From: Halomonas daqiaonensis | GTDB lineage: Bacteria > Pseudomonadota > Gammaproteobacteria > Pseudomonadales > Halomonadaceae | DNA length: 64,000 bases | Reading direction: 5' to 3' | NCBI RefSeq assembly: GCF_900109725.1 | Contig: NZ_FOBC01000017.1 | Span: forward strand, 1 to 64,000 | In this document: piece after piece, positions 22,906 to 31,210 of the stretch | Layout of the letters: each line of letters opens with the position of its first letter | How positions within the stretch are numbered: position 1 is the first letter of the stretch | The notes under the pieces: generated by a model | What the model saw: the letters and a program-made list of their open reading frames with translations, nothing else | Databases searched by the model: none | Told to the model about the DNA's origin: nothing | Position numbers and translations under genes: made by a program

Positions 22906-24717
22906 ATGACTCCTTATGTCGCCCCCGTCCGTGACGTTCGCTTCGTGCTGGAGGAGATGCTCGGGCACGGCTCGCTCGCCCTGCCCGGTTTCGAGGAGGC
23001 CAGCCCCGACCTGGTAGAGGCCGTGCTGGAAGAAGCCGCCAGGCTGGCCGGTGAGGTCTGGGCGCCGCTCAACGCCAGCGGTGACCACCAGGGCTGTCGG
23101 CTGAAGGATGGACAGGTAACGCTTCCCGCCGGGTTTATCGAGGCCTACCAGGCCTATGCCGAGGGCGGCTGGAACGGCATCGGCGTCTCCGAGGCGCTGG
23201 GCGGGCAGGGCCTGCCCGAAGTGGTGGCCAGCGCCGTTCAGGAAATGCTCCACGGCGCCAATATGGCGCTTGGCCTGTGCCCGATGCTCACCGCCGGGGC
23301 CATCGAGGCACTGGCCCACCACGGCAGCGACGAGCAGCAGGCCGTCTACCTGGCGAAGCTGGTGGAGGGCGCCTGGACCGGCACCATGAACCTCACCGAG
23401 CCTCAGGCCGGCTCGGACCTCTCCAAGGTGCGCACCCGTGCCGTGCCCAGCGAGGACGGCTCAGGCCAGTATCGGCTGTTCGGCCAGAAGATCTACATCA
23501 CCTGGGGCGATCACGACGCCGCCGAGAACATCATCCACCTGGTGCTGGCGCGCAAGCCGGACGCCCCGGAGGGCAACAAGGGCATCTCGCTGTTCCTGGT
23601 GCCCAAGTTCCTGGTCAACGCCGACGGCAGCCTGGGCGAGCGCAACGACGTCACCTGTGCCTCCATCGAGCACAAGCTGGGAATTCATGGCTCGCCCACC
23701 TGCACCCTGAGCTTCGGCGAAGGTGAGGGTGCCATCGGCACCCTGGTCGGCGAGGAGGGCCGTGGCCTCAACCACATGTTCACCATGATGAACGAGGCAC
23801 GCCACAAGGTAGGCATCCAGGGTATCGGCGTGGCCGAGCGGGCCTGCCAGCAGGCCTTCGCCTACGCCCTGGACCGCACCCAGGGGCGCAGCCCGCGTTC
23901 CGGCCGAAACGACTGCACCATCAGCGATCACCTGGACGTGCGTCGCATGCTGCTTTCCATGCGTGCCCGCACCGATGCCCTGCGCGCGCTGGCCCTCTAT
24001 TGCGCCGACCGGCTCGACGTGGCCCGCCACGCCGCCGACGAGGGCGAGCGCCGCCTCGCCCAGGCGCGGGTCGATGTGCTGATTCCGGTGGTCAAGGCCT
24101 TCTCCACCGATCAGGCCGTGGAGATCGCCTCGCTGGGTATTCAGGTGCACGGCGGCATGGGCTTCATCGAGGAGGCCGGCGCCGCCCAGTTGCTGCGCGA
24201 CGCCCGTATCGCGCCCATCTACGAGGGCACCAACGGCATTCAGGCCCTCGACCTGGCTGGCCGCAAGCTGCAGCGTGACGGTGGTGCGGCGCTCGAGAGC
24301 CTGGTCGGCGAGGTGGAAACCACCGCCGCGACGCTCAAGGAGAATGGCGAGCTCGCCGAACTGGGTGAGAGCCTGGCCGGCGGCGCCGCCGATCTGCGCG
24401 CCGCCATGGTAAGGGTGCTGGAAGAGGGCACCGACCCCGAGCAGGGTGCCGATGCCGTCCAGGCCTATGCCACGCCTTTCCTCAGCCTGGCCGGCCACGT
24501 GCTGTGCGCCTGGCAGATGGGCCAGGCGGCGCTGGCGGCCAGCGCCGCCCAGGCCGCTGGCGGCGGCGCTTCCGGACGGGCGGACCCCTTCTATGCCGCC
24601 AAGCGGCAGAGCGCCGACTATGCCATCCGTCAGTGGCTGCCGGTGGGCCGGGCCCAGCGCGCGGTGATCGAGGCTGGCATGACGAGCCTCGCCGCCTTCG
24701 ATGCCGCCACCCAATAA
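22906..24717 (+). CDS. Acyl-CoA dehydrogenase (about 600-residue DmdC/AcdA-like type)
   Basis: The 603-residue FAD flavoprotein oxidises an acyl-CoA to the 2-enoyl-CoA. The N-terminal helical extension, acyl-CoA dehydrogenase core (GTMNLTEPQAGSDLSKVRTRAV; YRLFGQKIYITWGDHD; GIQGIGVAERA) and C-terminal domain with GGMGFIEEAGAAQLLRDARI and the catalytic-base region PIYEGTNGIQALDL are all present. This long architecture includes DmdC, the methylmercaptopropionyl-CoA dehydrogenase, as well as medium/long-chain enzymes. With the ligase, 3-hydroxyacyl-CoA dehydrogenase and enoyl hydratase downstream it fits fatty-acid (or DMSP-derived) acyl-CoA oxidation; which one cannot be decided from sequence. 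It ends in its own terminator. Confidence 0.88.
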   Translation: MTPYVAPVRDVRFVLEEMLGHGSLALPGFEEASPDLVEAVLEEAARLAGEVWAPLNASGDHQGCRLKDGQVTLPAGFIEAYQAYAEGGWNGIGVSEALGGQGLPEVVASAVQEMLHGANMALGLCPMLTAGAIEALAHHGSDEQQAVYLAKLVEGAWTGTMNLTEPQAGSDLSKVRTRAVPSEDGSGQYRLFGQKIYITWGDHDAAENIIHLVLARKPDAPEGNKGISLFLVPKFLVNADGSLGERNDVTCASIEHKLGIHGSPTCTLSFGEGEGAIGTLVGEEGRGLNHMFTMMNEARHKVGIQGIGVAERACQQAFAYALDRTQGRSPRSGRNDCTISDHLDVRRMLLSMRARTDALRALALYCADRLDVARHAADEGERRLAQARVDVLIPVVKAFSTDQAVEIASLGIQVHGGMGFIEEAGAAQLLRDARIAPIYEGTNGIQALDLAGRKLQRDGGAALESLVGEVETTAATLKENGELAELGESLAGGAADLRAAMVRVLEEGTDPEQGADAVQAYATPFLSLAGHVLCAWQMGQAALAASAAQAAGGGASGRADPFYAAKRQSADYAIRQWLPVGRAQRAVIEAGMTSLAAFDAATQ

Positions 24718-24730
24718 GCCACATCGACTC

Positions 24731-24760
24731 GCCGCCGGCCCCGTGCCGGCGGCGGTTTTT
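24731..24760 (+). terminator. Rho-independent terminator after acyl-CoA dehydrogenase
   Basis: GCCGCCGGC and GCCGGCGGC form a perfect 9-bp stem around CCCGT, followed by GGTTTTT. It separates the dehydrogenase from the ligase gene, implying separate transcription or attenuation. Confidence 0.85.
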
Positions 24761-24795
24761 CCACACGCCACGCAATGCCACTCACGGAGCCAGCC

Positions 24796-26427
24796 ATGAG
24801 CCAGAGCATCTTCGAACAGGGCCTGCCCAAGACCCCCGCCAACTTTGTGGCGCTCTCGCCGCTGACCTTCATCGAGCGCACCGCCTCGGTCTACCCGGAC
24901 TATCCGGCGCTGGTTCACGGCGAGATCCGCCGCGACTGGGGCACCACCTGGGAGCGCTGCCGTCGGCTCGCCTCGGCGCTGGAGAAGCGCGGCATCCGGT
25001 CCGGCGAGACGGTAGCGGCGATGCTGCCCAACGTGCCGGCGATGTTCGAGGCCCACTTCGGTGTGCCCCTGGCTGGCTGCGTGCTCAACACCCTGAACAT
25101 TCGCCTGGATGCCGAGGCCATCGCCTACATGCTCGAGCACGGCGAGGCCAGGGCGATCCTGGTCGATCCTGAGTTCGCCGATGTCATCGAGGAGGCGGTG
25201 AGCAAGCTCGAGCGCAAGCCGCTGATCATCGACGTGGCGGACGAGCAGTTCATGGCCGGCGGCCGCGCCATTGGCGAGCTGGAGTACGAGACCCTGCTCG
25301 CCGAGGGCGATCCGTCATACCCCTATCGGCTGCCCGAGGACGAGTGGCAGGCGATCTCGCTCAACTACACCTCCGGCACCACCGGCAAGCCCAAGGGTGT
25401 GGTCTACCATCACCGCGGCGCCTACCTGAATGCCGTCAGCAACATCCTGGTCTGGGCGATGCCCCAACACCCGGTCTATCTGTGGACCCTGCCGATGTTC
25501 CACTGCAACGGCTGGTGCTTCCCCTGGACCATTGCCGCAGCCGCCGGCACCAACGTCTGCCTGCGCAAGGTCGAGGCGAAGAAGGTCATGGACCTGATCG
25601 CCGACGAGCAGGTGACCCACTTCAGCGGCGCGCCCATCGTGCTCAACGGACTGGTCAACCTGCCCGCCGAAGACAAGCGCCACTTCGATCATCCGGTGAA
25701 GGTCACCACCGCCGGCGCGGCACCGCCCGCCTCGGTGATCGCCGGCGTGGAAAAACTGGGTATCGACGTGACCCATGTCTACGGCCTCACCGAGGTCTAT
25801 GGCCCGGTGACCACCTGCGCCTGGCGAGAGGCGTGGAACGAGTTGCCCATCGAGGAGAGGGCCAGGATCAAGTCGCGCCAGGGCGTTCGCTACCACATGC
25901 TGGAAGCGCTCTGTGTCGCCGATCCCATCACCCTGGAGCCGGTGCCCAAGGACGGTGAGACCATCGGCGAGATACTGATGCGTGGTAACAACGTTATGAA
26001 GGGCTACCTGAAGAACGAGGCGGCCACCGAGCAGGCCCTAGAGGGCGGCTGGTACCATACTGGCGACCTCGCTGTCTGGCATGCCGATGGCTACATCGAG
26101 ATCAAGGACCGCTCCAAGGACATCATCATCTCCGGCGGCGAGAACATCTCCACCATCGAGGTGGAGGACGCCATCTATTCGCATCCGGCGGTGGAGGAGG
26201 CTGCAGTGGTGGCCAAGCCCGACGAGAAGTGGGGCGAGACCCCCTGCGCCTTTGTCAAGCTCAAGGTCGGCTACGACGAGGTCACCGAGCAGCAGATCAT
26301 CGACCACTGCCGCCAGCACCTGGCCCGCTTCAAGGTGCCGAAGACGGTGATCTTCAGCGAGCTGCCCAAGACCTCCACCGGCAAGATCCAGAAGTTCGTG
26401 CTGCGTGACGAGGCCCGCAATCAGTAG
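24796..26427 (+). CDS. AMP-binding acyl-CoA synthetase (medium-chain / DmdB-like)
   Basis: The 543-residue ANL-superfamily enzyme activates a carboxylic acid with ATP to the acyl-CoA. Motifs: A3 core LNYTSGTTGKPKGV, A5 VYGLTEVYGP, A7 GWYHTGDLAVWHADGYIEI, A8 hinge KDRSKDIIISGGENIS, and the catalytic Lys in LPKTSTGKIQKFVLR. Length and the LPMFHCNGWCFPW segment match the group containing DmdB (methylmercaptopropionate-CoA ligase) and medium-chain ligases. The start at 24796 (MSQSIFEQGL) follows GGAG by 6 bases; an in-frame ATG at 24775 lacks a site. It supplies substrate for the neighbouring dehydrogenase. Confidence 0.9.
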   Translation: MSQSIFEQGLPKTPANFVALSPLTFIERTASVYPDYPALVHGEIRRDWGTTWERCRRLASALEKRGIRSGETVAAMLPNVPAMFEAHFGVPLAGCVLNTLNIRLDAEAIAYMLEHGEARAILVDPEFADVIEEAVSKLERKPLIIDVADEQFMAGGRAIGELEYETLLAEGDPSYPYRLPEDEWQAISLNYTSGTTGKPKGVVYHHRGAYLNAVSNILVWAMPQHPVYLWTLPMFHCNGWCFPWTIAAAAGTNVCLRKVEAKKVMDLIADEQVTHFSGAPIVLNGLVNLPAEDKRHFDHPVKVTTAGAAPPASVIAGVEKLGIDVTHVYGLTEVYGPVTTCAWREAWNELPIEERARIKSRQGVRYHMLEALCVADPITLEPVPKDGETIGEILMRGNNVMKGYLKNEAATEQALEGGWYHTGDLAVWHADGYIEIKDRSKDIIISGGENISTIEVEDAIYSHPAVEEAAVVAKPDEKWGETPCAFVKLKVGYDEVTEQQIIDHCRQHLARFKVPKTVIFSELPKTSTGKIQKFVLRDEARNQ

Positions 26428-26458
26428 GCGCATACCACCAAGAGTAACCTCAGATCCA

Positions 26459-26577
26459 AGCGAGGAGCGCAGGGGGCAAGCCGTAGGTGAGGTCCTACGC
26501 CATGGATGGCGTCGGTAGCGCCCAGGAAGAGGTTCACAGCGCCTCTCCGGAGGCTTGCCGACGGAAAACCTCTGAGC
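26459..26577. repeat. 119-bp structured intergenic repeat, copy 1
   Basis: Nearly fills the gap between the ligase and 3-hydroxyacyl-CoA dehydrogenase genes. It aligns without gaps to copy 2 (27493-27611) at roughly 80-85% identity. A closing stem GGCAAGCC/GGCTTGCC encloses smaller hairpins: GTAGG...CCTAC, GCCA...TGGC and AGAGG...CCTCT. Differences between copies preserve pairing, so it is probably a selected DNA or RNA structure rather than a chance repeat. Confidence 0.75.
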
Positions 26578-26606
26578 AGTCCACAAGACAACATGGGAGA
26601 GTGTAA

Positions 26607-27455
26607 ATGAGCCAACAACCGATCGGCGTGGTCGGCGCCGGCACCATGGGCCAGGGCATCGCCCAGGTCCTGGTCACCAGCGGTTTCGACGTCAAGCTCT
26701 ACGACGTGGCCGACGAGCAGCTCGAGCGTGCCCGGGGGGCCATCGACAAGGGCCTGGCCAAGCTGGTCTCCAAGGAGAAGCTCAGTGACGCTGACCGGGA
26801 GGCTGCCCTGGCGCGCCTGGATACCACCACCGCGCTGGACGCCCTGCGTGACTGCGAGGTGATCATCGAGGCGGCCCCCGAGCAGCCGGCGCTCAAGGAG
26901 AAGCTGTTCCGCGACCTGAGCCGCCTGACCCATGAGGCCATCCTCGCCTCCAATACCTCCTCGCTGTCGCTGACCCGGCTCGCCGCCGTCTGCGAACGCC
27001 CCGAGCGGGTGGTGGGCATGCACTTCTTCAACCCGGTGCCGGTGCTCAAGCTGGTCGAGGTGATTCGCGCCGAACAGACCAGCGACGCCACCGTGACGCG
27101 CATCGAGCAACTGGCCGCCGACCTCGGCAAGACCGCGGTGCCGGTAGGCGACTCGCCGGGCTTCGCGGTCAACCGCCTGCTGGTGCCGATGATCAACGAG
27201 GCGGCCTTCCTGGTGCAGGAGGGCGCCGCCACCCCCGAGGCGGTGGACGAGGCCATGAAGCTGGGCGCTGCCCATCCGATGGGCCCGCTGGCGCTGGCTG
27301 ACCTGATCGGCCTGGACGTCTGCCTGGCGATCATGGAGGTGCTGCAGGAAGGCTTCGGCGATCCCAAGTACCGCCCCTGTCCGCTGCTCAAGCGCATGGT
27401 CGATGCTGGCTACCTTGGCCGCAAGAGTGGCCGTGGTTTCCACGTCTATAACTGA
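26607..27455 (+). CDS. 3-hydroxyacyl-CoA (3-hydroxybutyryl-CoA) dehydrogenase
   Basis: The 282-residue NAD-dependent enzyme has the N-terminal Rossmann motif GVVGAGTMGQGIAQVL, the signature segment HFFNPVPVLKLVEVI (catalytic His of the His-Glu pair) and DSPGFAVNRLLVPMINEA, and a C-terminal domain with PMGPLALADLIGLDVCLAIMEVL. This single-function length is that of the Hbd/PaaH group, which oxidises 3-hydroxyacyl-CoA to 3-ketoacyl-CoA. It is flanked on both sides by the 119-bp repeats, within a run of beta-oxidation genes. A ribosome-binding site GGGAG lies 8 bases upstream of the ATG. Confidence 0.92.
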   Translation: MSQQPIGVVGAGTMGQGIAQVLVTSGFDVKLYDVADEQLERARGAIDKGLAKLVSKEKLSDADREAALARLDTTTALDALRDCEVIIEAAPEQPALKEKLFRDLSRLTHEAILASNTSSLSLTRLAAVCERPERVVGMHFFNPVPVLKLVEVIRAEQTSDATVTRIEQLAADLGKTAVPVGDSPGFAVNRLLVPMINEAAFLVQEGAATPEAVDEAMKLGAAHPMGPLALADLIGLDVCLAIMEVLQEGFGDPKYRPCPLLKRMVDAGYLGRKSGRGFHVYN

Positions 27456-27492
27456 TTTTCACTCGAGAAACAGGGTTATCGCAGTTATTCAT

Positions 27493-27611
27493 AGCGAGGC
27501 GCGCCGGGGACAAGTCGTAGGGGAGGTCCTACGCCAGGGATGGCGTCGGTAGCGTACAGGGAGGTATTCACAGCGCCTCCCCAGAGGCTTGTCGTCGGTA
27601 TAGCTCCGAGC
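27493..27611. repeat. 119-bp structured intergenic repeat, copy 2
   Basis: Same length and orientation as copy 1. The closing stem is GACAAGTC/GGCTTGTC: relative to copy 1, a G-C pair has become A-T and a C-G pair T-G, keeping the stem. The inner hairpin arms GTAGG/CCTAC and GCCA/TGGC are unchanged, while the third hairpin is GGGAGG...CCTCCC. It lies between the 3-hydroxyacyl-CoA dehydrogenase and enoyl-CoA hydratase genes. Confidence 0.75.
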
Positions 27612-27657
27612 GTTCTTGCTATCTGCGATAATCTTGACCCGACAAAAGAGGGGATTG

Positions 27658-27690
27658 CCGCCCAACCAAGCGTTCGCTAGGGTTGGGCGG
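27658..27690. promoter_or_regulatory. Strong hairpin in the enoyl-CoA hydratase leader
   Basis: Perfect 10-bp arms CCGCCCAACC and GGTTGGGCGG enclose a 13-base loop, 44 bases before the start at 27735. No U-run follows (TCTAT), so it is a weak terminator at best; it may be an mRNA-stabilising or attenuating stem. Confidence 0.5.
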
Positions 27691-27734
27691 TCTATCCTTC
27701 AAGAACTACGCAGAACCACGCCAGGAGCCCCCAA

Positions 27735-28508
27735 ATGAGCGAGTCCCCGATCGAGGTTGTAGAAAACGCCGGCATCGTACGCCTGACCATCAGTCGTCCC
27801 AAGGCGCTGAATGCCCTGAACAGCGATGTGCTGATCGAGCTGGAACGCGTGCTGGCAGAGCTCGAGGCCCGTGATGACCTGCGCGCTGTGCTGATCACCG
27901 GCGCCGGCGAGAAATCCTTCGTGGCCGGTGCCGATATCGCCGAGATGCGTGACAAGACGCCGGAAGAGGCGCGCGACTTCGCCCGTAAGGCGCTCGATAC
28001 CTTCAAGCGCCTGGAGACCCTGCCTGTTCCCACCGTGGCGCTGGTCAACGGCTTCTGCCTGGGCGGCGGCTGCGAGCTGGCACTGGCCTGCGACTGGGCG
28101 GTGGCCAGCGACAACGCCATCTTCGGCCAGCCCGAAGTGCTGCTCGGTGTGATCCCCGGCTTCGGCGGCACTCAGCGCCTGCCGCGTCGCATCGGACCGG
28201 CCATGGCCATCGATCTGTGCACCACCGGTCGCAAGATCGACGCCAAGGAGGCGCTGCGCATTGGTCTGGTCAACCGCGTGATGCCTCAGGCCGAGCTCGA
28301 AGCTTATGCGGATGAGCTCGCCAAGCAGATCGGCGGCAATGGTCCGCGCTCGGTGCGTGCCGCCAAGCAGGCGATCCATGACGGCATGGACCAGGACCTG
28401 GACAGCGCACTGGCGCTGGAGAACGCCCTGTTCGCGTTCTGCTTCGCCGGTGACGAGCAGACCGAGGGCATGAGCGCCTTCGTCGAGAAGCGCAAGCCCA
28501 ACTTCTGA
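27735..28508 (+). CDS. Enoyl-CoA hydratase/isomerase (crotonase family)
   Basis: The 257-residue crotonase-fold protein shows VRLTISRPKALNALNSDVL, the oxyanion-hole segment AVLITGAGEKSFVAGADIAEM, and the catalytic region NGFCLGGGCELALACDWAVAS with GQPEVLLGVIPGFGGTQRLPR, where the two glutamates of true hydratases (CELALA and PEVLLG) are both present. It should therefore hydrate 2-enoyl-CoA to 3-hydroxyacyl-CoA, the step just before the dehydrogenase encoded upstream. CAGGAG precedes the ATG by 7 bases. A terminator follows, closing the beta-oxidation region. Confidence 0.92.
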   Translation: MSESPIEVVENAGIVRLTISRPKALNALNSDVLIELERVLAELEARDDLRAVLITGAGEKSFVAGADIAEMRDKTPEEARDFARKALDTFKRLETLPVPTVALVNGFCLGGGCELALACDWAVASDNAIFGQPEVLLGVIPGFGGTQRLPRRIGPAMAIDLCTTGRKIDAKEALRIGLVNRVMPQAELEAYADELAKQIGGNGPRSVRAAKQAIHDGMDQDLDSALALENALFAFCFAGDEQTEGMSAFVEKRKPNF

Positions 28509-28529
28509 TTCTGCCGTGTCTGAACGGGA

Positions 28530-28562
28530 ACGGCCATGGCGAGGACGCCACGGCCGTTTTTC
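28530..28562 (+). terminator. Rho-independent terminator after enoyl-CoA hydratase
   Basis: ACGGCC-A-TGGCG and CGCCA-C-GGCCGT pair with one internal mismatch around AGGA, followed by TTTTTCC. It ends the beta-oxidation transcript just before the convergent Mut7-C gene. Confidence 0.8.
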
Positions 28563-28596
28563 CTTTCGGGCTACCTCGCCGGTCTGTCTTGCCGGT

Positions 28597-29343
28597 CTAT
28601 CTTGGTGAGCGATGTGCCTTCAGTCGCTCCACCCGCTCCTCCATGGGTGAGACATGGCTGCCGTGCCAGTAGAGCTGGCCGCAGCTCTCGCACTCCAGGA
28701 AGTCCTCCACGTAGCGTCGTGTCAGGGGCTCGAGCCGATCGATGATGTCCGTCTTGTCGACGGCGACGAGCCTGCCGTTGCACTTTGTGCAGCGAGTGAA
28801 GGGCGCGAAGGCCGGGGCGAGGTCGAACTCTCGGCACACTTCCTCAACCTGCTGCCAGGGCGCGTCGGCGCGCACGTAATGGGCGATACGGATTCGCTTG
28901 CGCTTGAGCAGGTTACGGTCGCGGGTTAGCAGGATGCGCCCTTGCTCATCGGCCCGGGCGGCCAGCTCGGCGTCGCCGATGTCGTTGTGGTAATGGCAAT
29001 CGAAGCCGAGCAGTCGCAGATAGCGGGCGAGGCGGCCGAGCTGCGCGTCCAGCAGGAAGCGCGGGCATGACGGCGGGAGTGGGCGCAGATGACGGGCCAC
29101 CGCCGGGGCAGTCGTCCAGGGGTAGATCTCCACTCGCTCACCGCCGGTGAGGATGTGATCGAAGTCCACCGAGGCGCCGTCGACCAGGATGGCGTCAACC
29201 TCGGTATGCGGTATCCCCAGCGACTCGATCACATCCTTGATGGACGCGCGGCGCGATACATTACAAGAGAGGATTCCGTCGCGTGACGCCGGCGGCAGGA
29301 AGTCATTCAAGCGGTCGTGGAATTGGAACGCGGCACTGGCCAT
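28597..29343 (-). CDS. Mut7-C RNase domain protein with N-terminal ubiquitin-like (MoaD/ThiS-type) domain
   Basis: The 248-residue protein has two parts. Residues 1-80 are a beta-grasp Ub-Mut7C domain (AAFQFHDRLNDFLP ... VDFDHILTGGERVEIYPW). Residues about 95-240 are a Mut7-C/PIN-like RNase domain with RFLLDAQLGRLARYLRLLGFD (catalytic Asp), DEQGRILLTRDRNLL and a CTKC...CESC zinc ribbon at the end. The fusion is widespread in bacteria; a role in RNA turnover is assumed, not shown. ATG 29343 is preferred to 29364, as neither has a strong site and the domain starts just after it. It is convergent with the enoyl hydratase gene. Confidence 0.83.
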   Translation of the reverse strand: MASAAFQFHDRLNDFLPPASRDGILSCNVSRRASIKDVIESLGIPHTEVDAILVDGASVDFDHILTGGERVEIYPWTTAPAVARHLRPLPPSCPRFLLDAQLGRLARYLRLLGFDCHYHNDIGDAELAARADEQGRILLTRDRNLLKRKRIRIAHYVRADAPWQQVEEVCREFDLAPAFAPFTRCTKCNGRLVAVDKTDIIDRLEPLTRRYVEDFLECESCGQLYWHGSHVSPMEERVERLKAHRSPR

Positions 29344-29752
29344 GGCGTGTCTCGTTGATGTCACCTTGCGATCGCCCCTCTGGCAGGCGCTGAGTCACTC
29401 TAGGTCATCTGGGGGCGGCTCCACCGCATCATCCATGTGGCGATGGCCGTGCCCGCCAGGGTAATCTCCCTGGCCACGAGAATCCGCAGGCTGAGGGTTT
29501 TGTCGACCAGCCGGTAGCGCAGGGTAAACAGCAAGGAACTAAAAGCAGGGCACCTACTCCCATTTATAACAGCACCAAGGAATGGGAAGGCTCGGTCGAC
29601 GAGCCGCCTTACCTGCTGATGAGGTGTATTGGTTGACGTGAGATTAAACAAGAAGTCAAAGCGTAGAAATAGCCGGAAATTGCCTTTTGACTCGTTCTAA
29701 GCAGGGATTTACAACATGCGAAGATGATACGCAAATCTGCCAGGAGTTACCT
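29344..29752. other. Intergenic region upstream of kaiC-1, no convincing gene
   Basis: About 400 bases lie between the divergent Mut7-C and KaiC-like genes. A minus-strand frame of 83 codons (29400-29651) could be a gene remnant but has no recognisable domain and no clear ribosome-binding site. The last 120 bases are markedly AT-rich, as expected of a promoter for the KaiC-like gene, but no clear -35/-10 pair was found. Confidence 0.5.
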
Positions 29753-31210
29753 ATGACAGCCCCCGACGACGAACGGCTTCTTACCGGCGTGAGCGGCTTC
29801 GACGAGATTCTCCATGGGGGTTTGCTGCCTCGGCGCGCCTATCTGATTCGCGGCGGTCCGGGCTCGGGCAAGACCACTTTGGGGCTACATTTCCTGCTCA
29901 GCGGCCCACGAGAAGATAGCCTCTTCGTTACCCTGGGCGAGTCGGAACGGCAATTGCGTGAAAATGCCGCGCGCTGCGGCCTGCCCATGGACGGGGTCGA
30001 CGTGCTGGACCTCTCGCCGGGACAGGACGAGGAGAGCAGCGGTGCCTACAGCCTGCTGGAAAGCTGGGATGTCGAGGGCAATACCGTTCATGACGGTATC
30101 CTCGAGCATGTCCGCGAGCACAAGCCTCGGCGCATCCTGATCGATTCGCTCAGCCAGATGCGTTATCTCTCGGTAGATACCTTCCAGTTTCGCAAGAAGG
30201 TGCTGTCGCTGCTGCGCAAGCTCATCGCAGAAGAGTCGACCGTGGCCTTCACGTCCGAGCAGGCATCGGTCGAGGACGACGAGGCCCTGCCTTTCCTGAG
30301 CGATGGCGTCATCAACCTGGAAAATAGCGAGATTGGCCGCCAGTGCCGCATCACCAAGCTGCGTGGTTCCTCCTTCGCCGAAGGGGCGCACTACTTCTCC
30401 CTGGGCGAGGAGGGCATGACCCTCTACCCGCGCCTCATGCCCGAACAGCACGGTCGCAGCGTGGAGCATGAGCCCCTCGGGTCCGGCATCGACGAGTTCG
30501 ATGCTCTGACCCACGGGGGCATCGAGCGTGGCACCGTGACCCTGCTCTCGGGTCCTACCGGCGTAGGCAAGACCACACTCGGCGCCCAGTTGGCCTGCGC
30601 AGCCGCCGCTCGTAACGAGCGCTCGGCCATCTACAGCTTCGATGAAGGCGCCTCGACCTTCTTCACCCGTTGCGAGCAGGTCGGCCTTCCGGCCCAGTCG
30701 CTTGTCGACAGCGGCAACCTGGTCTTCGAGGCCGTCGAGCCCCTGCACTACAACCCCGACCGATTCGCGGCCGTGGTACGCAAGGAGATCGAGGAGCGCG
30801 GCACAAGCCTGGTGATGATCGATAGCCTTTCCGGCTACCAGCACTCGGTACACGGGGAGGACCTGCAACTGCGGGTCCATGCCCTGTGTCGCTACCTGGT
30901 CAACATGGGAATTACCGTCGTCCTGGTGAACGAGGTCTACTCCATCGCCGGCGCACAGACAAAAGTGACGGAATATGGTCTGAGCTACATTGCCGACAAC
31001 ATCATCATGCTTCGCTACATGGAGCTGGACGGCGAGTTGCGCAAGTCCATCGGCGTGCTCAAGAAACGCGCCGGCAGCTTCGAGCGTAGCCTGCGTGAAT
31101 TCGAGATCACTTCGGAAGGGCTGCGGATCGGCCTCCCCTTGCGGGGCATGCGCGGCATCTTGTCAGGCACTCCCGAATTGACGACTTCCTCTCCTCGTGA
31201 CCCGACATGA
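29753..31210 (+). CDS. KaiC-like double RecA-domain ATPase (module 1)
   Basis: The 485-residue protein has two KaiC/RecA-like domains. Domain 1 has Walker A GGPGSGKTT (residues 34-42), Walker B-type RRILIDSLSQMRYL and TSEQAS; domain 2 has GPTGVGKTT (about 267-275), SLVMIDSLSGYQ and VLVNEV. Each domain starts with the typical TGxxGFDEIL/HGG entry. Cyanobacterial clock phosphosites are not evident, and no kaiA or kaiB is present, so it is a KaiC homologue acting outside a clock. Start: AGGAG 6 bases before ATG 29753. It overlaps the GGDEF-EAL gene by 4 bases (ATGA), so it very likely partners that c-di-GMP enzyme. Confidence 0.88.
   Translation: MTAPDDERLLTGVSGFDEILHGGLLPRRAYLIRGGPGSGKTTLGLHFLLSGPREDSLFVTLGESERQLRENAARCGLPMDGVDVLDLSPGQDEESSGAYSLLESWDVEGNTVHDGILEHVREHKPRRILIDSLSQMRYLSVDTFQFRKKVLSLLRKLIAEESTVAFTSEQASVEDDEALPFLSDGVINLENSEIGRQCRITKLRGSSFAEGAHYFSLGEEGMTLYPRLMPEQHGRSVEHEPLGSGIDEFDALTHGGIERGTVTLLSGPTGVGKTTLGAQLACAAAARNERSAIYSFDEGASTFFTRCEQVGLPAQSLVDSGNLVFEAVEPLHYNPDRFAAVVRKEIEERGTSLVMIDSLSGYQHSVHGEDLQLRVHALCRYLVNMGITVVLVNEVYSIAGAQTKVTEYGLSYIADNIIMLRYMELDGELRKSIGVLKKRAGSFERSLREFEITSEGLRIGLPLRGMRGILSGTPELTTSSPRDPT

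Noticed and set aside
21304..23322. 672-codon minus-strand open frame
   Set aside because: Antisense to the MFS and acyl-CoA dehydrogenase genes, composition rich in His/Gln/Arg as in shadow frames.
23461..25140. 559-codon minus-strand open frame
   Set aside because: Antisense shadow of the acyl-CoA dehydrogenase gene and the ligase start.
22906..26427. DMSP demethylation pathway (dmdB/dmdC)
   Set aside because: The two enzymes have the right architecture but dmdA and dmdD are not nearby and the other neighbours are general beta-oxidation genes, so the specific name is not justified.
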